This document shows, one piece after another, positions 16,360-26,406 of a stretch of 64,000 nt of DNA. Position 1 is the first letter of the stretch. Each line of letters begins with the position of its first letter. Position numbers and translations under genes: made by a program. A model generated the notes under the pieces. The model saw only the letters and a program-made list of their open reading frames with translations. It made no database searches and was not told the DNA's origin. The stretch is from Pseudomonas sp. KUIN-1. Lineage in GTDB: Bacteria > Pseudomonadota > Gammaproteobacteria > Pseudomonadales > Pseudomonadaceae. The stretch covers positions 2,728,001 to 2,792,000 of the forward strand of contig NZ_AP020337.1 in NCBI RefSeq assembly GCF_009176725.1, read 5' to 3'.

Positions 16360-17841
16360 TCAGGCCTTGGCGGCCAAAAGTTTTTCCAGTGTGCCACTCA
16401 CACCCAGTGTGCGGAGATCATTGAGGTTCTGCTCGAAGGCCGCCATGAATGCTGCGGATTTCGGAATGGCCGAGCCAAAGATTTCTTCCACTGCCAACAA
16501 GCGCTGAGTAATAAGCGTGTCATCAGCCACCAGCGCCTGACAGAACCCGGCACGCGGGTCAGGAATGGTGTAGGTCGTGCCGTTTTCGTCGACCCCCTTC
16601 AGATACAGCGCCCATGCAGCGACGACCAGCGAAGCGCGTTCGAGATTGCCCTGATCGACGATCAGACGATTGATCGTCGGAATGGTGAACTTGGGAAATT
16701 TCGACGATCCGTCCGAGCAGACCCGTTCCAGCTGGTCGGCAATCGCCTGGTTGGAAAAGCGCTCGATCAAGGTGTCCTTGTAACCTTCCAGATCGATACC
16801 TGGCACCGACGCCAGTTGCGGGGTCACGTCCAGGTCCATATAAGTGCGGATATAGCTCACGAACAGCGGGTCATTCATGGTTTCGTGGACAAAACGATAA
16901 CCTTTCAGGAAGCCCAGGTAGGTCAATGCCAGATGACTGCCGTTAAGCAGTTTGATCTTCATCTCTTCATAGGGCGTCACGTCATCGGTGAACTGCACGC
17001 CGACTTTTTCCCACGCCGGGCGACCATTGACGAACTTGTCTTCCAGCACCCACTGCACGAATGGTTCGCAGACCACTGGCCAGGCATCGTCGATGTGCTT
17101 CTCGTCCGCCAGTTGCAGCCGGTGGGGTGCGCTGGTCATCGGTGTAATACGGTCGACCATCGCGTTGGGAAAGCTGACGTTTTCCTTGATCCAGTCGTGC
17201 AGATCGGCATCGCGCAACGTGGCAAATGCCAGCAATGCCTTGCGAGTGACCGCGCCGTTGTGTGGCAGGTTATCGCAGGACATCAGGGTGAAGGCTGGCG
17301 TACCTTGCGCCCGGCGGCGGGCCAGTGCGGCGCAGAGGAAGCCGAAGACCGTCTTTGGCTGATCCGGGTTTGCCAGGTCGTGTTGAATCTGCGGCAGATG
17401 GGCCATGAACTGCCCGTTGCTGTCGTCGATGCAGTAACCGCCTTCGGTGATGGTCAGCGAGACGATGCGGATGTCCGGGCTGGCCAGTTTGTCGATCAGC
17501 GCCTGCGGGCTGTCGTCGGCCAGCAGCATGCCGCTGATCGAGGCGATAATGCGGGTTTTGGTGTCGGGTGTGTCACCCAGTTCATAGAGCGTGTACAGGT
17601 AGTCCTGTTGCGCCAGTGCATCGCGCACGGCCTTGTCTTCAGGACGCAGGCCCACGCCGCAGATGCTCCATTCAAAGCCTTCGCCGCTGTTCATCAGCGC
17701 ATCGGTATAAAACGCCTGATGCGCCCGGTGGAAGCCCCCGACGCCGATGTGGGCAATGCCCTGGCGAGTGCTCTCGACGGTGTAGGCGGGCACGGCAATG
17801 TCGTCGCCCAATCGGGACAGATTGTTTTTGTTCAGTTTCAT
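16360..17841 (-). CDS. mtlD: Mannitol 2-dehydrogenase
   Basis: A 493-residue polyol-specific long-chain dehydrogenase that oxidises mannitol to fructose, and also arabitol and sorbitol in related enzymes, with NAD. Diagnostic segments are HIGVGGFHRAHQAFY (N-terminal nucleotide site), TITEGGYCID and the catalytic region KIKLLNGSHLALTYLG, with the Lys and Asn/His of the family. The start at 17841 follows GGAG by 8 bases. It sits 17 bases after the ATPase gene mtlK, placing sugar oxidation directly behind uptake. Confidence 0.92.
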   Translation of the reverse strand: MKLNKNNLSRLGDDIAVPAYTVESTRQGIAHIGVGGFHRAHQAFYTDALMNSGEGFEWSICGVGLRPEDKAVRDALAQQDYLYTLYELGDTPDTKTRIIASISGMLLADDSPQALIDKLASPDIRIVSLTITEGGYCIDDSNGQFMAHLPQIQHDLANPDQPKTVFGFLCAALARRRAQGTPAFTLMSCDNLPHNGAVTRKALLAFATLRDADLHDWIKENVSFPNAMVDRITPMTSAPHRLQLADEKHIDDAWPVVCEPFVQWVLEDKFVNGRPAWEKVGVQFTDDVTPYEEMKIKLLNGSHLALTYLGFLKGYRFVHETMNDPLFVSYIRTYMDLDVTPQLASVPGIDLEGYKDTLIERFSNQAIADQLERVCSDGSSKFPKFTIPTINRLIVDQGNLERASLVVAAWALYLKGVDENGTTYTIPDPRAGFCQALVADDTLITQRLLAVEEIFGSAIPKSAAFMAAFEQNLNDLRTLGVSGTLEKLLAAKA

Positions 17842-17858
17842 GACGGGCTCTCCGGAAC

Positions 17859-18965
<1,107 letters not shown>

Positions 18966-18995
18966 GTTGGACTCCTTCTTGTTCTTTGGGCCGGG

Positions 18996-19829
18996 CTATT
19001 TGACAGCGCCGAACGACAGGCCGCGAACCAGTTGTTTCTGACTGATCCAGCCGAAAATCAGAATGGGTGCACAGGCCAGGGTCGAGACCGCTGACAGCTT
19101 GGCCCAGAACAACCCTTCAGGGCTGGAGTAGGAAGCGATCAAGGCCGTCAACGGCGCTGCGGCGGACGAGGTGAGGTTCAGCGACCAGAATGCTTCGTTC
19201 CAGCACAGGATCAGCGACAGCAACGCGGTGGAAGCCAGGCCGCCCTTGCAGATCGGCATCAGCACGCGAAAGATCTCCTGACGGGTGCTGGCCCCGTCCA
19301 GCCGTGAGGCCTCGAGGATCTCGCCGGGGATATCCTTGAAGTAGGTGTAAATCATCCAGACCACGATCGGCAGGTTGATCAGCGTATAGATGATGATCAG
19401 CGCCAGCCGCGAATCGAGCAGGCCAAAGGTCTTGGCCAGCAGATAGATCGGCATCAGCACGCCCACCGGCGGCAGCATCTTGGTCGAGAGCATCCACAGC
19501 AGTGTGCTCTTGGTGCGCTTGGTCTCGAAAAACGCCATGGAATACGCCGCAGGAATCGCGATCAGCATGGCCAGCACCGTGGCGCTGAAGGAAATCAGCA
19601 CCGAGTTCCAGGCAAAATGGAAGTAATCGCTGCGCTCCTGAATATGCAGGTAGTTTTCCAGCGTCGGCGTGAAGAACAGCTGTGGCGGTGTCGCGAACGC
19701 ATCGATCTCGGTCTTGAAGCTGGTCAGGACCATCCAGAAGATCGGAAAGAACACCAGCGCAGCGATGATCCAGGACAGGGCCCCGAGCAGCAGGCTTTGC
19801 AGACGGCGTGATTGTTTGAGGGTCATCAT
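18996..19829 (-). CDS. mtlG: Polyol ABC transporter permease
   Basis: A 277-residue inner-membrane permease with six predicted helices. The cytoplasmic coupling loop EILEASRLDGASTRQEIFRV (about residues 172-191) is the EAA motif that docks on the ATPase. It begins at ATG 19829 or the next ATG at 19826, 10 to 13 bases after mtlF. MalG/UgpE family. Confidence 0.92.
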   Translation of the reverse strand: MMTLKQSRRLQSLLLGALSWIIAALVFFPIFWMVLTSFKTEIDAFATPPQLFFTPTLENYLHIQERSDYFHFAWNSVLISFSATVLAMLIAIPAAYSMAFFETKRTKSTLLWMLSTKMLPPVGVLMPIYLLAKTFGLLDSRLALIIIYTLINLPIVVWMIYTYFKDIPGEILEASRLDGASTRQEIFRVLMPICKGGLASTALLSLILCWNEAFWSLNLTSSAAAPLTALIASYSSPEGLFWAKLSAVSTLACAPILIFGWISQKQLVRGLSFGAVK

Positions 19830-19839
19830 GGCAAGGTCC

Positions 19840-20772
19840 TCATGACTTGTCGGTGAGGTTTTTGCCGATCATCCGGATCAGGATGATCGCCGCGATGTTG
19901 GCTATGACCACGGCAATCAGCCCGCCCGCCGAGGCCATGCCGACGTCGAACTGCAGCAGCGCCTGGATATAGATCAGGTAAGCCAGGTTGGTCGAGGCAA
20001 AGCCCGGCCCGCCGTTGGTCGTGGTGAAGATTTCAGCGAATACCGAAAGCAGGAAGATCGTTTCGATCATCACCACCACGGCAATCGGACGCGCCAGGTG
20101 CGGCAGGGTCAGGTGCCAGAAGATCGCCAGCGGACCTGCGCCGTCCAGCCGCGCTGCTTCTTTCTGCTCCTGATCCAGTGACTGCATGGCGGTCATCAGG
20201 ATCAGAATGGCGAACGGCAGCCATTGCCAGGACACAATGATGATGATCGACAGCATCGGGTAATGGGCAAACCAGTCAATCGGTTCGGCGCCGAAGAACT
20301 TCCAGACCGCCGCAAGTACGCCGGACACCGGATGAAAGATCAGATTTTTCCAGATCAGCGCACTGACCGTGGGCATGATGAAGAACGGCGAGATCAACAG
20401 CACACGGACGATGCCGCGACCGAAAAACTCGCTGGCCTCCAGCAGCGCCGAAATCAGCACGCCGAAGATCACACTGATCGCCAGCACGCTGCCGACCAGC
20501 AGCAGGGTATTGCCGGCACCCGGCAAAAAGCCGCTGTCGGTCACGAAATACTGGAAGTTCTCCAAGCCGACGAATTCGTTTTCGCCAGGGGAGAGCAGGT
20601 TGTAGCGGATCAGCGAGAAGTAAATGGTCATGCCCAGCGGCACGATCATCCACACCAGCAGAAGCGCTACCGAAGGACTGACCAGAAACCAGCCCGGCTT
20701 GAATCGACGGTTTTTGAGCGGTTGCTGTTCGCCGGACAGGTCCGTGCGTTCAGGGGAGGCTGAGGTATTCAT
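19840..20772 (-). CDS. mtlF: Polyol ABC transporter permease
   Basis: A 310-residue MalF/UgpA-type permease with an N-terminal cytoplasmic tail of about 27 residues and six helices. The EAA loop is EQKEAARLDGAGPLAIFWHL. The start at 20772 is chosen because GGAG lies 7 bases upstream; a frame beginning 24 bases earlier lacks one. An intergenic hairpin separates it from mtlE. Confidence 0.92.
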   Translation of the reverse strand: MNTSASPERTDLSGEQQPLKNRRFKPGWFLVSPSVALLLVWMIVPLGMTIYFSLIRYNLLSPGENEFVGLENFQYFVTDSGFLPGAGNTLLLVGSVLAISVIFGVLISALLEASEFFGRGIVRVLLISPFFIMPTVSALIWKNLIFHPVSGVLAAVWKFFGAEPIDWFAHYPMLSIIIIVSWQWLPFAILILMTAMQSLDQEQKEAARLDGAGPLAIFWHLTLPHLARPIAVVVMIETIFLLSVFAEIFTTTNGGPGFASTNLAYLIYIQALLQFDVGMASAGGLIAVVIANIAAIILIRMIGKNLTDKS

Positions 20773-20820
20773 GGGGAGCTCCGAACCGGATTGCACCAGA
20801 GTTGTTGCGCAGTTGAGCGA

Positions 20821-20848
20821 CAGGGCGAGAGCATTGGCTTTCGCCCTG
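20821..20848 (-). promoter_or_regulatory. Intercistronic hairpin between mtlE and mtlF
   Basis: CAGGGCGAGAGC and GCTTTCGCCCTG pair over 12 bases with one mismatch around ATTG, without a T run. Hairpins like this behind binding-protein genes usually stabilise the upstream message or damp read-through, so that the periplasmic protein outnumbers the permeases. That role is inferred. Confidence 0.6.
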
Positions 20849-20859
20849 GTGCGTGACAG

Positions 20860-22182
20860 TTACTTTTTCGGGTAACCCGCTCGTTTCATGTCGCGCGCGG
20901 TCGCGGTTTGCGCATTCTGCAAGGCCTGATCCACAGTGGACTGACCTATGAGCGCTGCGGAGAACTGCTGACCGACGCTGGTGCCGATGGCCTGGAACTC
21001 GGGAATGGTGACCAGTTGAATGCCGACGTAAGGCACGGGATCGCGTGTCGGGGCCTTGGGATTGGCTTTCTTGAGCGATTCCAGTGTGATGTTGGCAAAC
21101 GGTGCAGCCTTTTTATACTCGTCGGTATAGGTCGAGGCGCGCGTGCCCGGCGGTACGTTGGATACACCGTCGGTATCGGCGACCAATTTGGCGTACTCTT
21201 TCGAGGTCGCCCACTGGGTGAACTCGGCAGCATCCTTGGTGTTCTTGGCGCTGGTCGGGATCGCCAGCGACCACGAGTAAAGCCACGATGAGCCCTTGTC
21301 GGTCACTTCGTGCGGGGCGTAGGTGAAGCCGACGCTGTCAGCCACTTTGCTCTGCTTCTTGTCGGTCACGAACGAACCGGCCACGCTGGCATCCACCCAG
21401 ATGGCGCATTTGCCGCTGTTGAACAGCGCAAGGTTCTCGTTGAAACCGTTACTTGAGGCACCCGGCGGGCCAAATTTCTTCATGGTATTGACGTAGAAGT
21501 TCAGCGCATCCTTCCATTCTGGCTGATCGAACTGTGGCGTCCACTGCTCATCGAACCAGCGTCCGCCATAGGCGTTGGCCAGCGTGGTGATCAGCGCCAT
21601 GTTCTCGCCCCAGCCAGCCTTGCCGCGCAGACACAGGCCGTACTGTTCCTTGGACTTGTCGGTCAGTTTCTCGGCGAACCCGGCGATCTGGGTCCAGGTA
21701 GGGCGCTCGGGCATGGTCAGGCCTGCGGCCTTGAACAGGTCGGTGCGGTAGTAGGTGATCGAGGCTTCAGCATAGAACGGCAGGGCAAACAGTTTGTCGT
21801 CCACCGACAGGCCGTCGCGTACTGATGTGAACACATCCTTCAGATCGTAGCTGTCAGGCAGGTCTTTCATTTCCTGCAGCCAGCCTTTCTGACCCCAGAG
21901 TGAGGCTTCGTACATGCCGATGGTCAGCACGTCGAACTGGCCGCCCTTGGTGGCGATGTCGGTGGTCAGGCGTTGACGCAGGACGTTCTCTTCCAGCACG
22001 ACCCAATTGAGCTTGATATCGGGGTGCTTTTCTTCGAAGGTCTTGGAGAGGCGTTGCATGCGAATCATGTCGCTGTTGTTGACCGTGGCGATGGTCACGG
22101 TCCCCGCGGTGGCACTGCCACTGAACACGAAACAGGTGCTGAGGACGGAACTGGCGAGCAGAAGTTTTGCTGAGTTCTTCAT
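20860..22182 (-). CDS. mtlE: Polyol ABC transporter substrate-binding protein
   Basis: A 440-residue periplasmic extracellular solute-binding protein (family 1, MalE-like). The N-terminal 26 residues form a Sec signal (MKNSAKLLLASSVLSTCFVF, then SGSATA before the cleavage). AGGAG lies 6 bases before the ATG. It binds mannitol or related polyols for the MtlFGK importer. It is the first gene of the operon; the 240-base region to mtlR holds the promoter and an A-rich Hfq/Crc-type motif in the leader. Confidence 0.92.
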   Translation of the reverse strand: MKNSAKLLLASSVLSTCFVFSGSATAGTVTIATVNNSDMIRMQRLSKTFEEKHPDIKLNWVVLEENVLRQRLTTDIATKGGQFDVLTIGMYEASLWGQKGWLQEMKDLPDSYDLKDVFTSVRDGLSVDDKLFALPFYAEASITYYRTDLFKAAGLTMPERPTWTQIAGFAEKLTDKSKEQYGLCLRGKAGWGENMALITTLANAYGGRWFDEQWTPQFDQPEWKDALNFYVNTMKKFGPPGASSNGFNENLALFNSGKCAIWVDASVAGSFVTDKKQSKVADSVGFTYAPHEVTDKGSSWLYSWSLAIPTSAKNTKDAAEFTQWATSKEYAKLVADTDGVSNVPPGTRASTYTDEYKKAAPFANITLESLKKANPKAPTRDPVPYVGIQLVTIPEFQAIGTSVGQQFSAALIGQSTVDQALQNAQTATARDMKRAGYPKK

Positions 22183-22222
22183 TGATCACTCCTCTTCCAC
22201 GCCCAAAGGACTGCAGAAGGAT

Positions 22223-22239
22223 GGTTATTGTTTTTTTCT
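22223..22239 (-). promoter_or_regulatory. A-rich Hfq/Crc-type motif in mtlE leader
   Basis: The minus strand reads AGAAAAAAACAATAACC about 41 bases before the mtlE start. Repeated AAN triplets are the catabolite-activity motif bound by Hfq with Crc in Pseudomonas. Its distance from the ribosome site is larger than in textbook targets, so the effect is uncertain. Confidence 0.4.
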
Positions 22240-22422
22240 CTTCCGGAGGTGAGGAAGATGTGCATTGATTACACCGGCGTTCGGTCTGAAAGACAAATCC
22301 TGCGCCGCACTCTGACTGATACTTTTTTGCACTCGGGTGGGAAAAGGCAACAGCGCCGAATCGCCCATAGGGCGGCTTCGACGCAACTCCAGCGTAGACG
22401 ATGAGGGCGAGGGCGGGGCGAA

Positions 22423-23346
22423 TCAGTACAGGTTTTGTTCGGTCAGACGCTGAACGGCGAGTCGGCGGTAGTGCGACGGAGTCATGCCCTTGAGTTGCTG
22501 AAAACGCCGATTGAAGTTGGAAATATTGTTGAATCCGGACTCGAAGCACACATCGGTGACCGGTTTGTCGCCGTCGGCGAGCAGTTCGCAGGATTTGCTG
22601 ATACGCAGCCGGTTGACGAACTCCACGAAGCAGCGCCCGGTAGCCTGTTTGAACACCCGGGAAAAATAGGTCGGTTTCATGCCCAGATACTCGGCGACTT
22701 CCTCCAGCGGCAGCTCGCGGCCATAGTGGGCGAAAATATAATCCACCGCCCGGTTGGTGCGATCCACGCTGTGCTCGTCCGCCGTGTGGGCGACCGCCGT
22801 GCCTGACAGCAACTGGTAGTCGTCGCTGGCGGCGAGCAGTTCGAGCAGAATGAAGAAATGGCCCAGGCGAGTAATGCCTCGCGAGTCGGCGATTTTCTGC
22901 ATCTGCTTCATGGCCTGACGAATCGTGCGTTTGCAGCGAAATTCGATGCCGTAGCGGGCGCGCTCCAATAACGGCGTCAGGGTCTTGAGCTCGGCAAACA
23001 CCTGGTTGCCGCTTTCCAGCAGCTCATCGGTAAAGTTGACCAGCATGTCGCGCTTGGGCACCACTTCACCGTCGTCGATCTGGCTGATCCAGTTATGCGG
23101 CAGGTTGGGGCCGGTGAGAAACAGGCTGGCAGGATTGAAATTGCCGATGTAGTCGCCGACAAACACCTTGCCGGAGCTGGCGACGATCAGGTGCAGTTCA
23201 TATTCCTTGTGGAAGTGCCAGCGCACCAGCGGGCAGGGGAAACCATGCTCGCGGTAGATGATCGACAGACCGTTGTGGTCGTCCATCAGTTCGTAGGAAG
23301 GGTCGGCGATTCTTGTTGTTTTATTCATTGGCGATGTCATGTTCAT
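22423..23346 (-). CDS. mtlR: AraC-family activator of the mannitol operon
   Basis: A 307-residue regulator with an N-terminal cupin-like sugar-sensing domain (RWHFHKEYELHLIVASSG, about residues 43-60) and a C-terminal AraC double helix-turn-helix (ELPLEEVAEYLGMKPTYFSR and then VTDVCFESGFNNISNFNRRF). It lies directly upstream of mtlE on the same strand, as in the P. fluorescens locus where MtlR activates mtlEFGKDYZ with mannitol, sorbitol or arabitol. No strong ribosome site precedes the ATG at 23346; the next ATG at 23340 is an alternative. Confidence 0.9.
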   Translation of the reverse strand: MNMTSPMNKTTRIADPSYELMDDHNGLSIIYREHGFPCPLVRWHFHKEYELHLIVASSGKVFVGDYIGNFNPASLFLTGPNLPHNWISQIDDGEVVPKRDMLVNFTDELLESGNQVFAELKTLTPLLERARYGIEFRCKRTIRQAMKQMQKIADSRGITRLGHFFILLELLAASDDYQLLSGTAVAHTADEHSVDRTNRAVDYIFAHYGRELPLEEVAEYLGMKPTYFSRVFKQATGRCFVEFVNRLRISKSCELLADGDKPVTDVCFESGFNNISNFNRRFQQLKGMTPSHYRRLAVQRLTEQNLY

Positions 23347-23447
23347 CTGTTGCCAAAAGAGTAATGTGCCTGATTTTTCAGTTCAATGCCCGGTCATTGG
23401 CAAAAATCGCCTACGATCAGGCCTCTGCACAGAGGAGGCGTTGACCG

Positions 23448-24206
23448 ATGAAACAGATCCTGCTGATCGGCATGGGGGCCGGGGATCCCGAACAGATCAC
23501 CCTGCAGGCCGTTGCGGCCCTGAACCTTGCAGAGGTGATCTTCATCCTCGACAAGGGCTACGTCGACGATCAGTTGCTGAGGCTGCGCAAAGAGCTCTGT
23601 CAGCGCTATATCACTCATCAACGCTACCGTCTGGTGCAAGTCCAGGACCCTCGACGTGAAGATGATCCAGAGGCCTACGAGCGCGGCATCGAGGGGTGGC
23701 ACGAACAGCGCGCGGTACTGTTCGAGCGGCTGTTGACCGATGAACTTGACGTGGATCAGGTCGGCGCGTTTCTGGTCTGGGGCGACCCGTCGCTCTACGA
23801 CAGTACGATGCGCATCCTTGACCAGGTTCTGGCGCGGGGTAAGGAGGCTTTCGAGTATCAGGTGATACCCGGTATCACCAGCGTCCAGAGTCTGGTCGCG
23901 CGGCACCGCATCCCGCTCAATCGCATTGGCGAGTCGATTCTTGTCACCACCGGCCGACGCATGGCGACAGCTCCGCTGCAGCACCCCGGCAACGTCGTGG
24001 TGATGCTCGACGCGCACTGCACATTCGAGCGTTATACGGGGCAGGGGCTGGACATCTATTGGGGCGCGTACCTGGGCACGCCGGACGAGATACTGGTGGC
24101 CGGACGGCTGGATGATGTCTGCGAGCAGATCAAGCGCCTGCGCAGCGAGGCACGCGAGCGCAAGGGGTGGATCATGGATACCTATTTGCTGCGCAAACCG
24201 GCCTAG
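23448..24206 (+). CDS. cobF: Precorrin-6A synthase (deacetylating)
   Basis: A 252-residue tetrapyrrole methylase that methylates C-1 of precorrin-5 with loss of acetate in aerobic cobalamin synthesis. The family glycine loop is IGMGAGDPEQITLQA at residues 7-21, with GDPSLYDSTM near 113 and VIPGITSVQSL near 141. GAGGAGG precedes the start by about 10 bases. It is isolated here: no other cob genes are in the window, although the B12-dependent MetH is encoded further along. Confidence 0.88.
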   Translation: MKQILLIGMGAGDPEQITLQAVAALNLAEVIFILDKGYVDDQLLRLRKELCQRYITHQRYRLVQVQDPRREDDPEAYERGIEGWHEQRAVLFERLLTDELDVDQVGAFLVWGDPSLYDSTMRILDQVLARGKEAFEYQVIPGITSVQSLVARHRIPLNRIGESILVTTGRRMATAPLQHPGNVVVMLDAHCTFERYTGQGLDIYWGAYLGTPDEILVAGRLDDVCEQIKRLRSEARERKGWIMDTYLLRKPA

Positions 24207-24366
24207 GCTCTGCAGGAAAAGTGGCTGCGCTCGGTGATGCTGCGTTAAAAACAGGCTCGTGCGCGAGTTCGATCGGAATGCTCATTTACAACACGTAGAG
24301 TCGAACGCGACCCCGGCCGTTCCTCGCCTGTTTTTGCCTTGCCTGACCTTCGCTCGCCGACTTTTC

Positions 24367-25722
24367 TCATTGAGCCTGAGCCGGTTTTTCATCCTTGTTG
24401 CGATTCTTCGCTTCGATCCACTGCGCCATGTATTTGGTGCTCTTGTGGTGATGGTGCCGCAGCATGGCGCCGGTGAAGTTCGCCAGTCGATGCTCCGTCA
24501 GTCCGTTGCGAAGGGTCTCGATGCGCTCGATCAGGCTCGCACAGTGCTGCCGATGCTGGAAGCGTGCCTGCAGCAACGCCTGACCCGCTTGTTGCGCTTC
24601 AAGCCAGAGGTTCTGGTCCTGATACAGCCTGACCGCAGCGCCAGCGATTTCCGCAGGGTTATCGGCAATGATGCCGGGCCACGGCAGCCCGCCGCTCATG
24701 GCTTCCGCACCCACCGGCGTCGTGACTGACGGCGTTCCGCAGAGCATCGCGTCCATCAGCTTGCCCTTGATGCCGGCCCCGAAGCGCAATGGCGCGAGGC
24801 ACACCCGCGCGTTGGACATGACCTCCAGCGCATCCTCGGCCCAGTGCTTCACATGAAAGCCCTGAGCGGCATTGTGCAGCGCCGAGGCCTTGGGTGGCGT
24901 ATAGGCGCCATAAATGTGTAGCTGGGCTTCGTGCAGTTGCTGGCGAATCAGCGGCCAGATAACGGTTTTCATCCACAGCACGGCATCCCAGTTGGGCGCA
25001 TGGCGGAAGTTGCCGATGCTGAGGAAGTGCGCACGCTGTACAAAAGGCCGGAAGCTGTCGGGAATACCGTCGATCATCAACGGGCACCAGTGCAGCAGCG
25101 CCGCGGGCAGGCCGAAAGGGCCGCTCAACAGCGCGATTTCGACATCCGACGTCATCAGGTTGAGGTCGCAGCGATACAACGAAGCAATTTCGCGCTGCGC
25201 CAGATCACTGGAGGCTATTTGCCGGAAAAGCTGCGGCGCTGAAACGTCGGCGCTGCCCGGCCCGGCCGCGGCGCAATCGCTGTTCAGCGAGTCCTTCAGC
25301 AACTGATGGCGTGCGTGGCGCAGGCTCTGGAAATCCGACGTCTCCAGCATCCGCAGTGCGTCAGGACACTGCTGCTCGACCCGCCAGCCGAACTGCTCCT
25401 CGATCATGAACTGATCGAAGAGCACCACATCAGGCTGCAATTGGCTGACAAATACATCAAAACTGCTGTCGTTGAGCGTGATGTGCACTTCACTGATGCC
25501 CAGACTGAGCAGATCGGCGCGATGCTCGCCCTCGGTGGCAGGGCTGGCAAAGGTGATCTGCCAGTCCTGCTCCAGAAAGCATTGAATCAGTTGCATCATG
25601 TGCCCGCTGGCGGCCGAAGATCGCGGCTCGGGCCATACGTAGCCGATGATCAACAGGCGGGTGCTGGCAGGCTTATCGGTGCGGTTGAAGGCAGCGTCGA
25701 TGTCAGTCAAGGCTGTTTCCAA
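24367..25722 (-). CDS. Glycosyltransferase, group-1 (GT4-like)
   Basis: Up to 451 residues. The N-terminal Rossmann half begins LLIIGYVWPEPRSSAASGHM, and the C-terminal donor-binding half has RVCLAPLRFGAGIKGKLMDA and PVGAEAMSGG, the usual nucleotide-sugar region. The donor and acceptor are not predictable. The most upstream start is TTG 25722, which overlaps the response-regulator gene by 20 bases and suggests coupling, but the exact start is unsure. It ends in a Lys/Gln-rich tail with a HHHH run. Confidence 0.7.
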   Translation of the reverse strand: METALTDIDAAFNRTDKPASTRLLIIGYVWPEPRSSAASGHMMQLIQCFLEQDWQITFASPATEGEHRADLLSLGISEVHITLNDSSFDVFVSQLQPDVVLFDQFMIEEQFGWRVEQQCPDALRMLETSDFQSLRHARHQLLKDSLNSDCAAAGPGSADVSAPQLFRQIASSDLAQREIASLYRCDLNLMTSDVEIALLSGPFGLPAALLHWCPLMIDGIPDSFRPFVQRAHFLSIGNFRHAPNWDAVLWMKTVIWPLIRQQLHEAQLHIYGAYTPPKASALHNAAQGFHVKHWAEDALEVMSNARVCLAPLRFGAGIKGKLMDAMLCGTPSVTTPVGAEAMSGGLPWPGIIADNPAEIAGAAVRLYQDQNLWLEAQQAGQALLQARFQHRQHCASLIERIETLRNGLTEHRLANFTGAMLRHHHHKSTKYMAQWIEAKNRNKDEKPAQAQ

Positions 25723-26074
25723 GAATGCTTTTTACCTTGTCGCGCAACTGGTCGATGGAGAACGGCTTGCCGATCGAGTGCATGCCTGGCGGCACGTCGA
25801 TATTTTCCGAGTAACCGCTGGCGAACAGCACGGGCAATTGCGGGCGAAGTTCGATGACCTTTTTGGCCAGTGCAGTGCCTTTCATGTCAGGCAGCCCCTG
25901 GTCAGTCATCAACAGGTCGATGTGATTGGAATCGTCTGCAACAAAGGTGAGTGCCGACGTAGCGTCCTCGGCTTCCAGTACCTTGTATTCCAGCTCTTCG
26001 AGCACGTCGACAATCAGCATGCGCACAATGGCGTCGTCTTCGACCACGAGAATGGTGCGGGCTGTGTCGGGCAT
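25703..26074 (-). CDS. Single-domain response regulator
   Basis: A 123-residue CheY-like receiver without an output domain. The acidic pair is VVEDD near residues 10-14, the phosphate acceptor is the Asp of LLMTDQGLPD (about residue 58), the Thr/Ser position is FASGY and the Lys is IGKPF. GGAGT lies 5 bases before the ATG. It probably takes phosphate from one of the nearby kinases. The 3' end overlaps the glycosyltransferase frame. Confidence 0.88.
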   Translation of the reverse strand: MPDTARTILVVEDDAIVRMLIVDVLEELEYKVLEAEDATSALTFVADDSNHIDLLMTDQGLPDMKGTALAKKVIELRPQLPVLFASGYSENIDVPPGMHSIGKPFSIDQLRDKVKSILGNSLD

Positions 26075-26406
26075 GGTTGACTCCTTAAACCTGAATAATG
26101 GTGATAGCGCAGACGGTGTGGAGTTTCGCGCATCCTTTCCCCTCGACTCAGGGTAACCGAGCGAGGGCCTGTCCGCTGTCGATACAGTCCCTGTATCAGT
26201 AAATAAAAACCGTGTGGAAGTTCAATCGAGGCACAAATACCGTAAATCGCGAGGGCGACTCACGGGTTGGCGTCATTAATGAATACCGGCGTGAGCTTAT
26301 CGCCCATTTATGTGTGAAATTTCAATCCTCTATGTCAGAAATAAGAGTGTTTTCTGTAGGTTTACGGCAAACTCTACGGTTTTGATCCATTGGTCAGGGA
26401 TATTTC
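26075..26406. other. 332-bp divergent intergenic region
   Basis: Separates the receiver gene from the large hybrid kinase gene and must hold both promoters. No coding frame is supported. A small perfect hairpin GATACAG-TCC-CTGTATC lies at 26181-26197, and the right half is AT-rich. No clear -35/-10 pair could be assigned. Confidence 0.5.
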
